Shown: positions 1-7,746 of the stretch, piece by piece
Layout: each line of letters opens with the position of its first letter
Position numbering within the stretch: position 1 is the stretch's first letter
Assembly (NCBI RefSeq): GCF_008710035.1
Contig: NZ_VYKI01000026.1
Coordinates: forward strand, 1 to 48,094
DNA: 48,094 nucleotides
Source: Stenotrophomonas cyclobalanopsidis
Lineage (GTDB): Bacteria; Pseudomonadota; Gammaproteobacteria; Xanthomonadales; Xanthomonadaceae
Direction of reading: 5' to 3'
The notes under the pieces: model-generated
Told to the model about the DNA's origin: nothing
Database searches by the model: none
Seen by the model: only the letters and a program-made list of their open reading frames with translations
Program-made: the position numbers and the translations under genes

Positions 1-2
1 TC

Positions 3-101
3 AAGGTCATCATCTGTGCGCTGATGCGCAAGCTCATACACCTGGTCTGGGGAGTACTGAAAAGCGGCCGACCGTTTGAGCCTGAAGTCGTCCTTGCCTA
101 G
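3..101 (+). CDS. IS110-family transposase, C-terminal fragment
   Basis: This is the last 32 codons of a gene that starts before the window. The residues include CALMRKLIHLVWGVLKSGRPF, typical of the C-terminal end of the transposase_20 half of IS110-family DEDD recombinases, where a conserved RKL helix precedes the stop. IS110 enzymes act with an element-encoded bridge RNA and have no classical terminal inverted repeats (family knowledge). The TAG stop at 99-101 lies inside a perfect 18-bp palindrome (91-108). Nothing upstream can be judged. Confidence 0.7.
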   Translation, partial: KVIICALMRKLIHLVWGVLKSGRPFEPEVVLA

Positions 102-108
102 GCAAGGA
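91..108. repeat. Perfect 18-bp palindrome over the transposase stop codon
   Basis: The sequence is its own reverse complement, centred on CTAG, and contains the transposase TAG stop. There is no following T-run, so it is not a normal Rho-independent terminator. It may belong to the right-end structure of the IS. Confidence 0.7.
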
Positions 109-136
109 CAACACGGTATCTACAAAGACAAAGCAA

Positions 137-233
137 AGCCGAGCGTGGGCTCGGCTCTACAAAGGCAAAGCAAAGCCGAGCGTGGGCTCGGCTCTACAAA
201 GGCAAAGCAAAGCCGAGCGTGGCTCGGCTCTAC
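137..233 (-). repeat. Three tandem GTAG-type palindromes (SMAG/REP)
   Basis: Three copies (137-160, 174-197, 211-233) of an 8-bp stem, agccgagc paired with gctcggct, each end in ctctac. They are separated by a near-identical spacer (aaaggcaaagcaa), giving a 37-bp period. Read on the minus strand each begins with GTAG, the signature of S. maltophilia SMAG elements. They lie between the IS110 end and the 3' end of trpS. Confidence 0.85.
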
Positions 234-246
234 AGGAGCAAACAGG

Positions 247-1542
247 TCAGGCCGCTTCGCGCAGCACCGCCAACGCGGCCAGCACGGCATCGACCTCAGC
301 TTCCAGCTTGAACAGCTCGCTCTGCAGCTGGTCGCCCTGCTCGGCCTGCTTGATCACGGCGATCAGCTGGCCGGCATCGCGCGGCGAATCGAAGCCTTCG
401 CTCTGGATGAGCAGCGTGCCGTCGCCGGCGGTCAGCTTGAAGTAGAAGCGGCCGTCCCTCTCGCGGTACTGCTTGAACAGCGGCGGTGCCGCACGCGCGA
501 CGCGGGCATCCTCGCTGGCGATGTCGCCGGCGCTGGACAAGTCACGCAGGCCCACCGCATGGCGCAGTTCTTCCAGCAGCGGGGCTGCCAGCTGCTCGCG
601 CAGCTGCTGGCCACGGCGCTTGAGCAGCGCTTCGATCTTTTCCGGCTCGGCCATCAGCGCGTTGTAGCGCTCGCGCAGCGGCGACAGCTCGTCGTCGATG
701 CGCTCGAACAGCTGCTGCTTGGCATCGCCCCAGCTGATGCCGGCGGCGAAGGCCTTGGCGAATTCGGCAGTCTGTTCCGGGGTGGCGAAGGCCTGGTACA
801 TCTGGAACAGCGCCGAGCCTTCGGTGTCCTTCGGTTCGCCCGGCGCGCGCGAATCGGTCAGGATCGAGAACACCAGCTTTTTCAGCTCCTCGCGCGGCAC
901 GAACAGCGGGATGGTGTTGTGGTAGCTCTTGCTCATCTTGCGGCCGTCCAGGCCGGCCAGCGTCGCCACCTGCTCGTCGATGACCACCTCCGGCAGCGGG
1001 AAATACTCCTGCCCGTACACGTGGTTGAAACGCTGGGCGAAATCGCGCGCCATCTCGATGTGCTGGATCTGGTCGCGGCCCACCGGCACCTGGTTGGCCT
1101 TGAAGATGAGGATGTCGGCAGCCATCAGCACCGGGTACATGAACAGGCCGGCGCTGACGCCTGCGTCTTCGTCCACGCCCTCTTCCCGGTTCTTGTCGAC
1201 CGCCGCCTTGTAAGCGTGGGCACGGTTGAGAATGCCCTTGCTGGCGATGGCGGTAAGGAACCACATCAGCTCGGTGGTCTCGCGGATGTCGCTCTGGCGG
1301 TAGAACCACACATGTTCCGGGTCGAGGCCGCAGGCCAGCCAGCTGGCCGCAATCTCCAGCGTCGCGCGCTGCGTGCGCTGCGGGTCCTGCGATTTGATCA
1401 GGCTGTGCAGGTCGGCCAGGAAGAAGAAACTCTCGATGTCCGGTGCGCGGCTGGCCGCGATGGCCGGACGGATGGCGCCAACGTAGTTGCCCAGGTGGGG
1501 CGTGCCGGAGGGGGTGATGCCGGTAAGAACTCGGGTCGTCAT
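247..1542 (-). CDS. trpS: Tryptophan--tRNA ligase
   Basis: Class I aminoacyl-tRNA synthetase that charges tRNA-Trp with tryptophan in the cytoplasm. The HIGH-type signature appears as TPHLGN at residues 14-19 and the KMSKS loop is intact at 202-206. At 431 residues it is about 90 longer than the common bacterial enzyme (about 330-340). The extra part is a C-terminal extension ending in an Ala/Leu/Glu-rich helical stretch, a form I associate with xanthomonads. ATG at 1540-1542 gives the MTTRVLTGITPSG start expected for the family. It is divergent from the exported-protein gene at 1651. Confidence 0.95.
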   Translation of the reverse strand: MTTRVLTGITPSGTPHLGNYVGAIRPAIAASRAPDIESFFFLADLHSLIKSQDPQRTQRATLEIAASWLACGLDPEHVWFYRQSDIRETTELMWFLTAIASKGILNRAHAYKAAVDKNREEGVDEDAGVSAGLFMYPVLMAADILIFKANQVPVGRDQIQHIEMARDFAQRFNHVYGQEYFPLPEVVIDEQVATLAGLDGRKMSKSYHNTIPLFVPREELKKLVFSILTDSRAPGEPKDTEGSALFQMYQAFATPEQTAEFAKAFAAGISWGDAKQQLFERIDDELSPLRERYNALMAEPEKIEALLKRRGQQLREQLAAPLLEELRHAVGLRDLSSAGDIASEDARVARAAPPLFKQYRERDGRFYFKLTAGDGTLLIQSEGFDSPRDAGQLIAVIKQAEQGDQLQSELFKLEAEVDAVLAALAVLREAA

Positions 1543-1650
1543 GACTGCGTGGGGTAACCTTCGATGAACGGGGCCAGTTTACCGTGCCCGCGACCAACCC
1601 CGTCAGGGCCTGCGGCGCGTTTGTTCACCCAACCCCGCTGGAGACGCCCG

Positions 1651-2463
1651 ATGAAACGCCTGCTGCCCCTGCTGCTGATCCTGCCCCTGGCCGGCTTCCG
1701 CCCGGCCCCGCTGCCGCCGCCGCCCTCCCCGGACGGGCCGGTGCGGATGACCCTGGTCGACCGCGACCGCGGCACCGAACTGCGCAGCTACCCCGCCGAC
1801 GGCCAGCGCTGGGTGGCCGGCGAGCGCGGCCATCGCTATGCGGTGCGCCTGCACAACGACAGCCCGCGCCGCGTGCTGGTGGTGCTGTCGGTGGACGGCA
1901 TCAATGCCATTTCCGGCGAAGACGCCAATCCCTCGCAGACCGGCTACGTACTCAACCCCGGCCAGACCACAGACATCACCGGCTGGCGCAAGAGCCGGGA
2001 CGAGGTGGCCCAGTTCGTGTTCAGCAGCCCCGGCGGCAGCTATGCCAGCCGCACCGGGCGGCCGGACAACGTCGGGGTGATCGGCATCGCGGTGTTCAAC
2101 GAGATGTACCGCTGGCGCCCGCAGCCCCGCCCGGAACCGCGCCTGCGGCAGTTGCCGCCACCGGCGCCCGCGGCCCCTGTAGCCGAAGCGGCCACTGACA
2201 GCAGCGCCAGCCGTGCCGAAGGCTATGCCGCCACGTCGCAGGCCCCGGCACTGGGCACCGGTCATGGCGATCGCGAGACCTCGCAGGTGCGTGATACCGC
2301 GTTCGAGCGCGCCAGCCGCAGCCCCGCCCAGGTGCAGGAACTGCGCTACGACAGCGCACGCAACCTGCGCGCACGCGGCGTCGTGCCGGATACGCGCTCG
2401 CGCCTGCCGCGCGAACCGCAGGCCTTCCCCAACCGCTACGTGCCCGACCCGCCAGCACGCTGA
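1651..2463 (+). CDS. Conserved exported protein of unknown function
   Basis: A 270-residue protein beginning MKRLLPLLLILPLAG, a clear signal peptide. The ATG at 1651 is preceded by GGAG at 1640-1643, so I prefer it to starts further upstream in the same frame. After a Pro-rich linker, residues about 35-160 form a compact conserved region (LVVLSVDGINAISGEDA, GYVLNPGQTTDITGW) that I recognise from conserved proteobacterial hypotheticals. The C-terminal part is Pro/Ala/Arg-rich and low complexity with a short conserved block (PAQVQELRYDSARNLRARGV). A periplasmic location is inferred. The gene is convergent with the CsbD gene. Confidence 0.8.
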   Translation: MKRLLPLLLILPLAGFRPAPLPPPPSPDGPVRMTLVDRDRGTELRSYPADGQRWVAGERGHRYAVRLHNDSPRRVLVVLSVDGINAISGEDANPSQTGYVLNPGQTTDITGWRKSRDEVAQFVFSSPGGSYASRTGRPDNVGVIGIAVFNEMYRWRPQPRPEPRLRQLPPPAPAAPVAEAATDSSASRAEGYAATSQAPALGTGHGDRETSQVRDTAFERASRSPAQVQELRYDSARNLRARGVVPDTRSRLPREPQAFPNRYVPDPPAR

Positions 2464-2474
2464 GGCAGACAGCA

Positions 2475-2505
2475 CGACGCCCGCACCATCACGGTACGGG
2501 CGTCG
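2475..2505. terminator. Hairpin between convergent genes
   Basis: A 9-bp perfect stem, cgacgcccg at 2475-2483 with cgggcgtcg at 2497-2505, with a 13-nt loop. It lies 12 nt after the stop of the exported-protein gene and before the end of the convergent CsbD gene. It lacks a T-run, so terminator function is inferred from position. Confidence 0.45.
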
Positions 2506-2543
2506 GGCTATGGTGGGCGCGCTGTGGGGGGAGCGCGACGGAC

Positions 2544-2765
2544 TTACTTGAAGTCCGGGTAATCCTTGCGGACGCTGTCGGAGAACTCGCTCACTTCCTT
2601 CTCAGCGCGGTCCTTGGCCCAGCCGTAGCGTTCCTGCAGGCGACCTGACAGGTACTCGGCGTTGCCTTCGGCCACATCGAAATCGTCGTTGGTCAGATCG
2701 CCCCACTTGGCCTGGGCCTTGCCCTTCAGCTGCGACCACTTGCCGGAAATGATGTCTTTGTTCAT
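2544..2765 (-). CDS. CsbD family stress-associated protein
   Basis: A small, very hydrophilic protein of 73 residues beginning [18 protein letters not shown], followed by WGDLTNDD and [14 protein letters not shown]. This is the CsbD/YjbJ domain over its full length. Members are abundant general-stress proteins; no biochemical activity is established. The ATG at 2763-2765 follows a GAGGA-type ribosome site, and a longer frame to 2840 would add an unrelated extension. The next gene on this strand encodes an entericidin-like lipoprotein, consistent with an envelope/stress neighbourhood. Confidence 0.9.
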   Translation of the reverse strand: MNKDIISGKWSQLKGKAQAKWGDLTNDDFDVAEGNAEYLSGRLQERYGWAKDRAEKEVSEFSDSVRKDYPDFK

Positions 2766-2918
2766 TGCTGGAGTCCTCGGTTGCAACGGCGTTCTTACCG
2801 TGGCTGCAGCTTGGCGCACTCCGCGTTGAACACCAGTCAACCCGCAATGAAAAGCATGCTCACCTGCTTGAATGATTCACTACCGACGAGCTTGTCTGCG
2901 CGGAATGTGAAAAGAAAA

Positions 2919-2941
2919 AGGCCGGGACAGTGCCCCGGCCT
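2919..2941 (-). terminator. Rho-independent terminator of the entericidin gene
   Basis: The minus strand reads a GC-rich 7-8 bp stem (ggccggg at 2920-2926 with cccggcc at 2934-2940) followed by TTTTTCTTTT (complement of 2911-2919). It starts 25 nt after the stop codon of the lipoprotein gene. Confidence 0.85.
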
Positions 2942-2965
2942 CTTTGATTGGGCACCACCCCGGGC

Positions 2966-3103
2966 TCAGTTGCCCTTGGCGGCATCCTCAACCGACTGGC
3001 CAGCCTTCTGCACATCCTTGCCGGCGCCGGCAACGGTATTGCAGCCAGCCAGCATGGCCACCGAGAACATCGACAACAGCATCAGGGCAACTACACGCTT
3101 CAT
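2966..3103 (-). CDS. Entericidin EcnA/EcnB family lipoprotein
   Basis: A 45-residue lipoprotein. MKRVVALMLLSMFSVAMLAGC gives a signal peptide with lipobox LAGC and the acylated Cys at residue 21. The mature part, NTVAGAGKDVQKAGQSVEDAA, is the typical entericidin helix. In enteric bacteria entericidins are small membrane lipoproteins linked to stationary-phase lysis; whether that holds here is unknown. The start has a strong AGGAG site (ccaggagaaaacccATG). A terminator follows, so it is probably monocistronic. Confidence 0.88.
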   Translation of the reverse strand: MKRVVALMLLSMFSVAMLAGCNTVAGAGKDVQKAGQSVEDAAKGN

Positions 3104-3256
3104 GGGTTTTCTCCTGGGGTTCGCCACTACATGGTTTTCATCGCGCTTGGCCACTCCCACAGTGGAATGGCCTTGCGTGACGTGCAATCTGGCGTCTGCC
3201 GCGTGCAGCGAGTGTGAACAGGGGTCGGAACCATTCAGCCCGCGGGCGTGCCGGCC

Positions 3257-4177
3257 TCAGTCGCGCATCAGCGTGGACTTGCCGAACAGGCTCTCCACCA
3301 GGTCCACGGCCAGCTCGGCGGTCGCGTTCTGCGTGTCCAGCAGCGGGTTCAGTTCAACGATGTCCAACGAGCCCATGCGGCCGCTGTCGGCAATCATCTC
3401 CATCACCAGCTGCGCCTCGCGGTAGTTCACCCCGCCCGGCACCGTGGTGCCCACGCCCGGGGCGATGCTCGGGTCGAGGAAGTCCACGTCGAAGCTGACG
3501 TGCAGGTGCGTGTTCCCGTCGATGCCGGCCAGCGCCGCTTCCACGGCGCGCTTCATGCCGTTCTCGTCGATGTAGCGCATGTCGTAGACATCGACCTTGT
3601 GGGTCTTGATCAGGCGCTTCTCGTCCGGGTCCACCGAACGGATGCCGATCTGGTGCATCTGCGCCGGGGTGATGGCCGGGCTGCTGCCGCCCAGCTGGGT
3701 CAGCGCGTCCGGGCCGAGGCCGCACAGGCAGGCCACCGGCATGCCGTGGATGTTGCCCGACGGGGTAACATCGCTGGTGTTGAAATCCGAATGCGCATCC
3801 AGCCACAGCACGCGCAGGGTCTTGCCCTGTTCGCGGCACCAGCGGGCGACGGCGGTGATCGAACCGATGCCCAGGCAATGGTCGCCGCCCAGCATGATCG
3901 GCATGCGCCCGGCCTGCAGTTCAGCGTAGCTGGCGTCCATCAGCGCTCGGTTCCAGGCCACCACCTCGTCCAGGTGGCGGTAACCCTGCACCGGCGAGGT
4001 CCACGGGTTGCGCGGGCCATCCAGGTTGCCCAGGTCGCGCACGTCCACGCCGCGCGCCGCCAGCGCCTCCGGCAGGCCGGCCACGCGCAGGGCTTCCGGG
4101 CCAAGCCGCGCACCACGATGGCCCGCGCCCACGTCGGTGGGCACGCCGATCAGGGTGACGGAAATGGGGTGGGCCAT
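3257..4177 (-). CDS. rocF: Arginase
   Basis: Hydrolyses L-arginine to L-ornithine and urea using a binuclear Mn centre. The metal and active-site signatures are all present: GGDH at residues 97-100, DAHSD at 127-131 and SFDVDFLDP at 228-236. At 306 residues it has the usual arginase length. I place the start at the ATG at 4175-4177 because GGAGG precedes it at proper spacing; a longer start would add ten unrelated residues. It stands alone, with no ornithine or urease genes nearby, so arginine catabolism or ornithine supply are both possible roles. Confidence 0.95.
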   Translation of the reverse strand: MAHPISVTLIGVPTDVGAGHRGARLGPEALRVAGLPEALAARGVDVRDLGNLDGPRNPWTSPVQGYRHLDEVVAWNRALMDASYAELQAGRMPIMLGGDHCLGIGSITAVARWCREQGKTLRVLWLDAHSDFNTSDVTPSGNIHGMPVACLCGLGPDALTQLGGSSPAITPAQMHQIGIRSVDPDEKRLIKTHKVDVYDMRYIDENGMKRAVEAALAGIDGNTHLHVSFDVDFLDPSIAPGVGTTVPGGVNYREAQLVMEMIADSGRMGSLDIVELNPLLDTQNATAELAVDLVESLFGKSTLMRD

Positions 4178-4453
4178 GGGTGCCTCCTGCAGACGAAAAA
4201 GAAGCACAGTCTAGCCAGAGGGATGTGACACCACTCGCGGCGGTGCAGCAGGGAGCCGGATGATCTGCCAACCGAAATGGAATCTGGGGTCAGACAAGCC
4301 CACTCTGGGCATGCGAGATCCGGACTCTGTTGACCGAACTAACATGTGAGTCGCGATCGCCTCTTGTTCATTTTCTTTCGCGGCACAACTCTGCATTGGC
4401 ACTCTGAGTATCGGTGCACCTTTCTTTCATGCAGAACCGGAGAAGCAGTGCTG

Positions 4454-4903
4454 ATGAAGTGCAGGATCAATGGGCTCGTAACGCTGACAATTGCCCTCGC
4501 GACGATTGTCCCCAGCGTTGCAATGGCAGCCTCACCGCGCATCACCCATACCGTAGTGTCCGAGGAGTTTTCCAAGCAGAGCGCTGACGCACGGCACGTC
4601 CTTGAGTGGGTGACTCAGAATGTCCGCCCTGCATTCGCACCGCTTGGCCATGGCACGGTGCACGTCGAGCACAGTGTCATGTCAGTAGGTCGGGTATCTG
4701 CAAGCTCCAATGACTCGATCCCGGGGAAACTGCCTACCGAGGGTGTTCCGGGTGAGATCTATAGAGTGGAAAACATACTCCCCGATGGGTCCGTACAGTC
4801 GTGGGAATTTACGTGGATCGCACCGTCGTCCGGTCATGGCGGCGGGTGGAGCGTCACCGGGTATACCTACAAAAAGGGTAGCGATCCCGTAGAACAGCAA
4901 TAG
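4454..4903 (+). CDS. Small secreted protein, unnamed family (paralogue at 21324-21779)
   Basis: A 149-residue protein. MKCRINGLVTLTIALATIVPSVAMA looks like a signal peptide cut after AMA. The C-terminal half carries VPGEIYRVENILPDGSVQSW and HGGGWSVTGY, which align by eye with the protein at 21324-21779 (APGERITITNELPGGFIETW, GGGWKQTDY). I know no named domain for this pair. ATG 4454 is preceded by GGAGA at 4439-4443. Base composition is clearly less GC-rich than the neighbours, hinting at transfer. Periplasmic or extracellular location is inferred. Confidence 0.7.
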   Translation: MKCRINGLVTLTIALATIVPSVAMAASPRITHTVVSEEFSKQSADARHVLEWVTQNVRPAFAPLGHGTVHVEHSVMSVGRVSASSNDSIPGKLPTEGVPGEIYRVENILPDGSVQSWEFTWIAPSSGHGGGWSVTGYTYKKGSDPVEQQ

Positions 4904-4932
4904 CATTGCCGCGCCGCCACCATCGGCCACAG

Positions 4933-4955
4933 GCCCCGGCACACCGTGCCGGGGC
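4933..4955. terminator. Strong hairpin between convergent genes
   Basis: A perfect 10-bp stem (gccccggcac at 4933-4942 and its complement at 4946-4955) with a 3-nt loop. It sits between the stop of the secreted-protein gene at 4903 and the stop of the DUF3011 gene at 4966, as expected for a bidirectional terminator. No T-run is evident. Confidence 0.6.
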
Positions 4956-4965
4956 GGTCCGGCGC

Positions 4966-5736
4966 TCAGCGGCGGCGCACCGGGGTCACGCTCTGCACTT
5001 CACCGTTGTTGCGCAGCATGCACAGGAACCGTCCATCGGGGTAATCGATGATCAGTTCCTGGTAGTCGCTGCCTACCGGTACCTGGGTCACCAGCGTGCC
5101 CTGTGCGCCCTTGCGTGTGTTGCAGGACCCTAGTGCAGTGCCGCCGCTGGGCGCGGAGTACGCAGCGCGCGAAGTATTGCGGAACACCGCGCGGCAGCCG
5201 CCATTCACCCACACCGAATGCCGTGACAGGCCCCAGTTCTGGCCCTGCTCGCAGCGGGTGCGGCTGAGCTGGCGGGCGACTTCCACGTTGCCGCGCGTGT
5301 CCATCTCGCACGACACCTAGCGCTGGTCGGTAGACTCGCAGGTGACTTCGCGCGGCAGCGCCGCACCTTCATCGTCACTGTCATCATGGTCGCGGCGATC
5401 ATGTCGCTCGCCTGCCACGGACGCGCCGCCGCCGCTGACCTGGCAGATGCCATTGGCGCCGCCGCGGCCGGTGTAGCTGATCTGCGGCGCGCCGTCGTCA
5501 CCGGTGGTGATCGACAGGGTCACCCCGCTCTGCGCATCGCGTGCTTCAAAATAGCGGTCGTTGAAGCGCTTCAGCGCCGCCTCCCGCCCCTGCACGTATA
5601 CCGTCCCGCCCTCGTCGGCGTGGACATCCAGGCCGCCAGGGCAGCTGGCGTTGAAGAACGGCACGGCGGCCATGGCCGGGGCCGCGAAGGCGGAGCACAG
5701 CAGTGCAGCGGCAACGGAAACAGCGTGGCGGCGCAT
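4966..5736 (-). pseudogene. DUF3011-domain exported protein interrupted by an in-frame TAG
   Basis: One reading frame runs from ATG 5734-5736 to 4966 with a single TAG at 5317-5319. The N-terminal part (139 residues) has a signal peptide, MRRHAVSVAAALLCSAFAAPAMA, and ends CESTDQR. Directly after the stop the frame continues VSCEMDTRGNVEVARQL, RCEQGQNWG and VWVNGGCRAVF, the Cys-rich repeat typical of DUF3011. In that motif a Tyr commonly follows the Arg, so a TAC-to-TAG change explains the stop. DUF3011 proteins are exported and of unknown role. The unit is likely inactive, or yields a truncated product. Confidence 0.75.
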
Positions 5737-5897
5737 GATCGATTCCCGAAGTGGCCCGGACGGGAGGATGGCGACAGTATGCGACCTCACCGGGAGGGCA
5801 GATCGTGAGGAGGGTCATGAAGACGGGCACGGCGCTGCCGAACCTGCAGGGCCGGAGCTATCATCCCGACTCACCCACGGATGACCGGTTACCCGCC

Positions 5898-6833
5898 ATG
5901 GCCGCACCTGACTTCGAACGTGCCCAGCAGTCGCTGCTGGAACTGCAGCAGCGCATCCACGCTTTCAGCCTGGAGATGGCCGACGAGTACGACCTGGACA
6001 TCACCGACCCCGCCGGGCCGCTGTGGTCGGCACTGCAGACGCGGCTGACCGTCGCGCCGCTGTACGGCGGCCTGCACGTGGAATTTTTCGGCAACCCCTG
6101 GGACGCGCCGTTCGAGTGGACGCTGGCCTGCCTGTCTGATCCTGCCGTAGCCCACGCTGTCATGTCGTTGCGCTTCACCGGCGGCGATGAAGGCGCAAAT
6201 GGCACCCGCGAATGGGAGTTCACTGCCCTGCTGGACAGCGACGTGCAGTTCCCTCGCCTGCGTTCCCTGGTGATTACCCCCACCGCACCGGAGCACCACA
6301 ATGCCTCACTGATCCAGCGCGCTGGCTCGATCATGGAAGAGGCTGGCGAAATTGCCCGCTTCGCCAGCCGTGCGCCGTATCTGACCGAACTGATGGTGCC
6401 CAACGCGCCCGATGCCAGCTTCTTCGAGGTGCCGCTGCCGCATCTGAACATTCTGCAGATCGGTCCGGGCAGTGACACCCAGTGCTTCATCGAACATATG
6501 GCTGCATCGCGCAACCTGCCTGCACTGGGCCTGCTGGATTTCAGCGAGTCCACCGAACTGCAGTTCACCTGGGCCGATGCCCGCGAGGCCGATGCGGTGA
6601 CGCCGTTCGCCGCCTACGAGCGTCTGTTCGCCAGTGACGCTTTCGCACCGGTGCACAGCTTCCGTCTGCGTAACAGCGCGCTGTCGCCGGCGCAGTTGCA
6701 GGCGCTGCAGGCGATTAAGCCGCGTCTGCAGTTCATGGTCATCCAGGCGGGCATGGGTGGCTACGTCAGCCATTTCGAGAAGAACGTGTTCCCGTGGCGA
6801 CATCTGGTGCCGGGCGATACCGGCCAGCGGTAA
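5898..6833 (+). CDS. Hypothetical protein with leucine-rich-repeat-like segments
   Basis: A 311-residue acidic cytoplasmic protein with no signal peptide if started at ATG 5898 (MAAPDFERAQQSLLELQQRI); an upstream in-frame ATG at 5817 gives a longer form with an unlikely leader. The middle has regularly spaced hydrophobic strands (FPRLRSLVITP, APYLTELMVPNA, LPHLNILQIGPG, LPALGLLDFSES, FAPVHSFRLRNSALSPAQL) like degenerate leucine-rich repeats. I recognise no named family. It is divergent from the broken DUF3011 gene. Function unknown; a protein-protein interaction role is only a guess. Confidence 0.65.
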   Translation: MAAPDFERAQQSLLELQQRIHAFSLEMADEYDLDITDPAGPLWSALQTRLTVAPLYGGLHVEFFGNPWDAPFEWTLACLSDPAVAHAVMSLRFTGGDEGANGTREWEFTALLDSDVQFPRLRSLVITPTAPEHHNASLIQRAGSIMEEAGEIARFASRAPYLTELMVPNAPDASFFEVPLPHLNILQIGPGSDTQCFIEHMAASRNLPALGLLDFSESTELQFTWADAREADAVTPFAAYERLFASDAFAPVHSFRLRNSALSPAQLQALQAIKPRLQFMVIQAGMGGYVSHFEKNVFPWRHLVPGDTGQR

Positions 6834-7331
6834 CGCTCTGCTTGGCACCGCACTGGGGGTTTGCATGGCTTGGCGCGGCTGTTAAGCCAGCTTTGCAGTG
6901 CATGCGGGGCTTGGCTTCAAGCGTCGCGATGTAGTTGATTGCGCCAGCGCACCTCGAATTCGCCTGCGCGCATTGTCGTTTTTGCCGCTCCGACAGGCAG
7001 AACAGGCCAATCGCGATAATTCATTTTTCCTTTCGGGAACGGCGGATTCATCAGAACAATTGATTGGTGCGTCACGACTTGGCGTGCCCAAGATGAATCG
7101 CCATCGATAAAGGATGGCCGGGACTTCCAAGCCCGCCGTGTCAATGATGTTTACGCTTGTCGGCCGGCGTCGCTCCTTCGTGGGCGACGCCGGCTGGCAA
7201 TCCGTCTGCGGCGTTATGGCGGGCGGTGCGTGGGGGTCCTGTACCCGCCGGCTCATTGACTCGGTCTTGGAAGCCACGCATCGCTCGCCACCTTCGCTGG
7301 TGGCGCCTCCGTTCCTGCCGAGGATGCCCGC
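6834..7331. other. Gene-poor stretch
   Basis: No convincing gene is seen in about 500 bases. The part at about 6940-7110 is AT-richer than the surroundings. A minus-strand frame at 6917-7144 (75 codons) has no recognisable motif, and I do not call it. The right part holds the inverted repeat at 7163-7194. This stretch marks the left border of the accessory region that runs to the tRNA. Confidence 0.5.
7163..7194. repeat. 10-bp inverted repeat
   Basis: gccggcgtcg (7163-7172) and cgacgccggc (7185-7194) form a perfect stem around a 12-nt loop. It has no GTAG end, so it is not clearly one of the SMAG palindromes. It lies about 140 bp before the hypothetical gene at 7332. Confidence 0.6.
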
Positions 7332-7736
7332 ATGTCCAAATCCCGCCACCCGTATCTGGCCGCCACGCTCGGCGAGGCCATCACCCGCCTGCCGCCCGAA
7401 CTGGCCCAGCCGCTGGAAGCCGCCTTCGCCGCCGCGAACGAAGCGCCCTCCCCCATCACCCTGCGCAGCTGCCTGCAGCAGATTGCGGCCGGCGATACGG
7501 CCGACGGACAGCCATGGCCTGGTCCGGTCCGCACACCCGGCGAGGCCGTCGCCAACGCACGCCGGGATCGCGCCGCCACAGGCTTGGTGTCGCTGCTGGA
7601 GCTTTACCACGCCACTGAACGCGTGCGCGTGGATGGCGAGGAGAAAGACGATATCGGCGACGGCTCGCGCGAAGGGTTGATGCTGGCTTGCCGGGGCCTG
7701 GCCGAGTACGTGGCGTTGCAGTCGCGGGCGGGGTGA
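7332..7736 (+). CDS. Hypothetical protein
   Basis: A 134-residue soluble, mostly helical protein (MSKSRHPYLAATLGEAI, TRLPPELAQPLEAAFAAAN, GLVSLLELYHATERVRV). ATG 7332 follows a GAGGA at 7319-7323. No signal peptide, membrane segment or catalytic motif is visible and I do not recognise the family. It converges on the orphan antitoxin gene, 10 nt away, and lies in the accessory region left of tRNA-Thr, so it may be cargo of the decayed island. Confidence 0.6.
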   Translation: MSKSRHPYLAATLGEAITRLPPELAQPLEAAFAAANEAPSPITLRSCLQQIAAGDTADGQPWPGPVRTPGEAVANARRDRAATGLVSLLELYHATERVRVDGEEKDDIGDGSREGLMLACRGLAEYVALQSRAG

Positions 7737-7746
7737 GCCCTGCAAC

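Larger units (their letters stand above)
1..118 (+). mobile_element. Right end of an IS110-family insertion sequence
   Basis: The window opens inside an IS110-type element: the end of its transposase gene is followed by a short 3' tail. Just after the tail, at about 119, the sequence tctacaaag-caaagc reappears. It matches the spacer that follows each palindrome of the array at 137-233, but the palindrome half that should precede it is missing. I infer that the IS edge lies near 117-119 and that the element entered one repeat unit. The exact edge cannot be fixed without the left end. Confidence 0.6.

Noticed and set aside
137..233. Direct repeats with regular spacing, possible CRISPR
   Set aside because: The spacers are identical, the units are palindromes with GTAG ends, and no cas genes are present. 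The same holds for 47780-47945.
5314..5319. Readthrough by pyrrolysine or selenocysteine at the TAG
   Set aside because: Selenocysteine uses TGA, and pyrrolysine systems are not known from this group; a plain nonsense mutation is simpler.
6917..7144. Minus-strand frame of 75 codons containing NPPF
   Set aside because: The NPPF resemblance to methyltransferase motif IV is isolated; there is no SAM motif, no ribosome site and the frame is too short.
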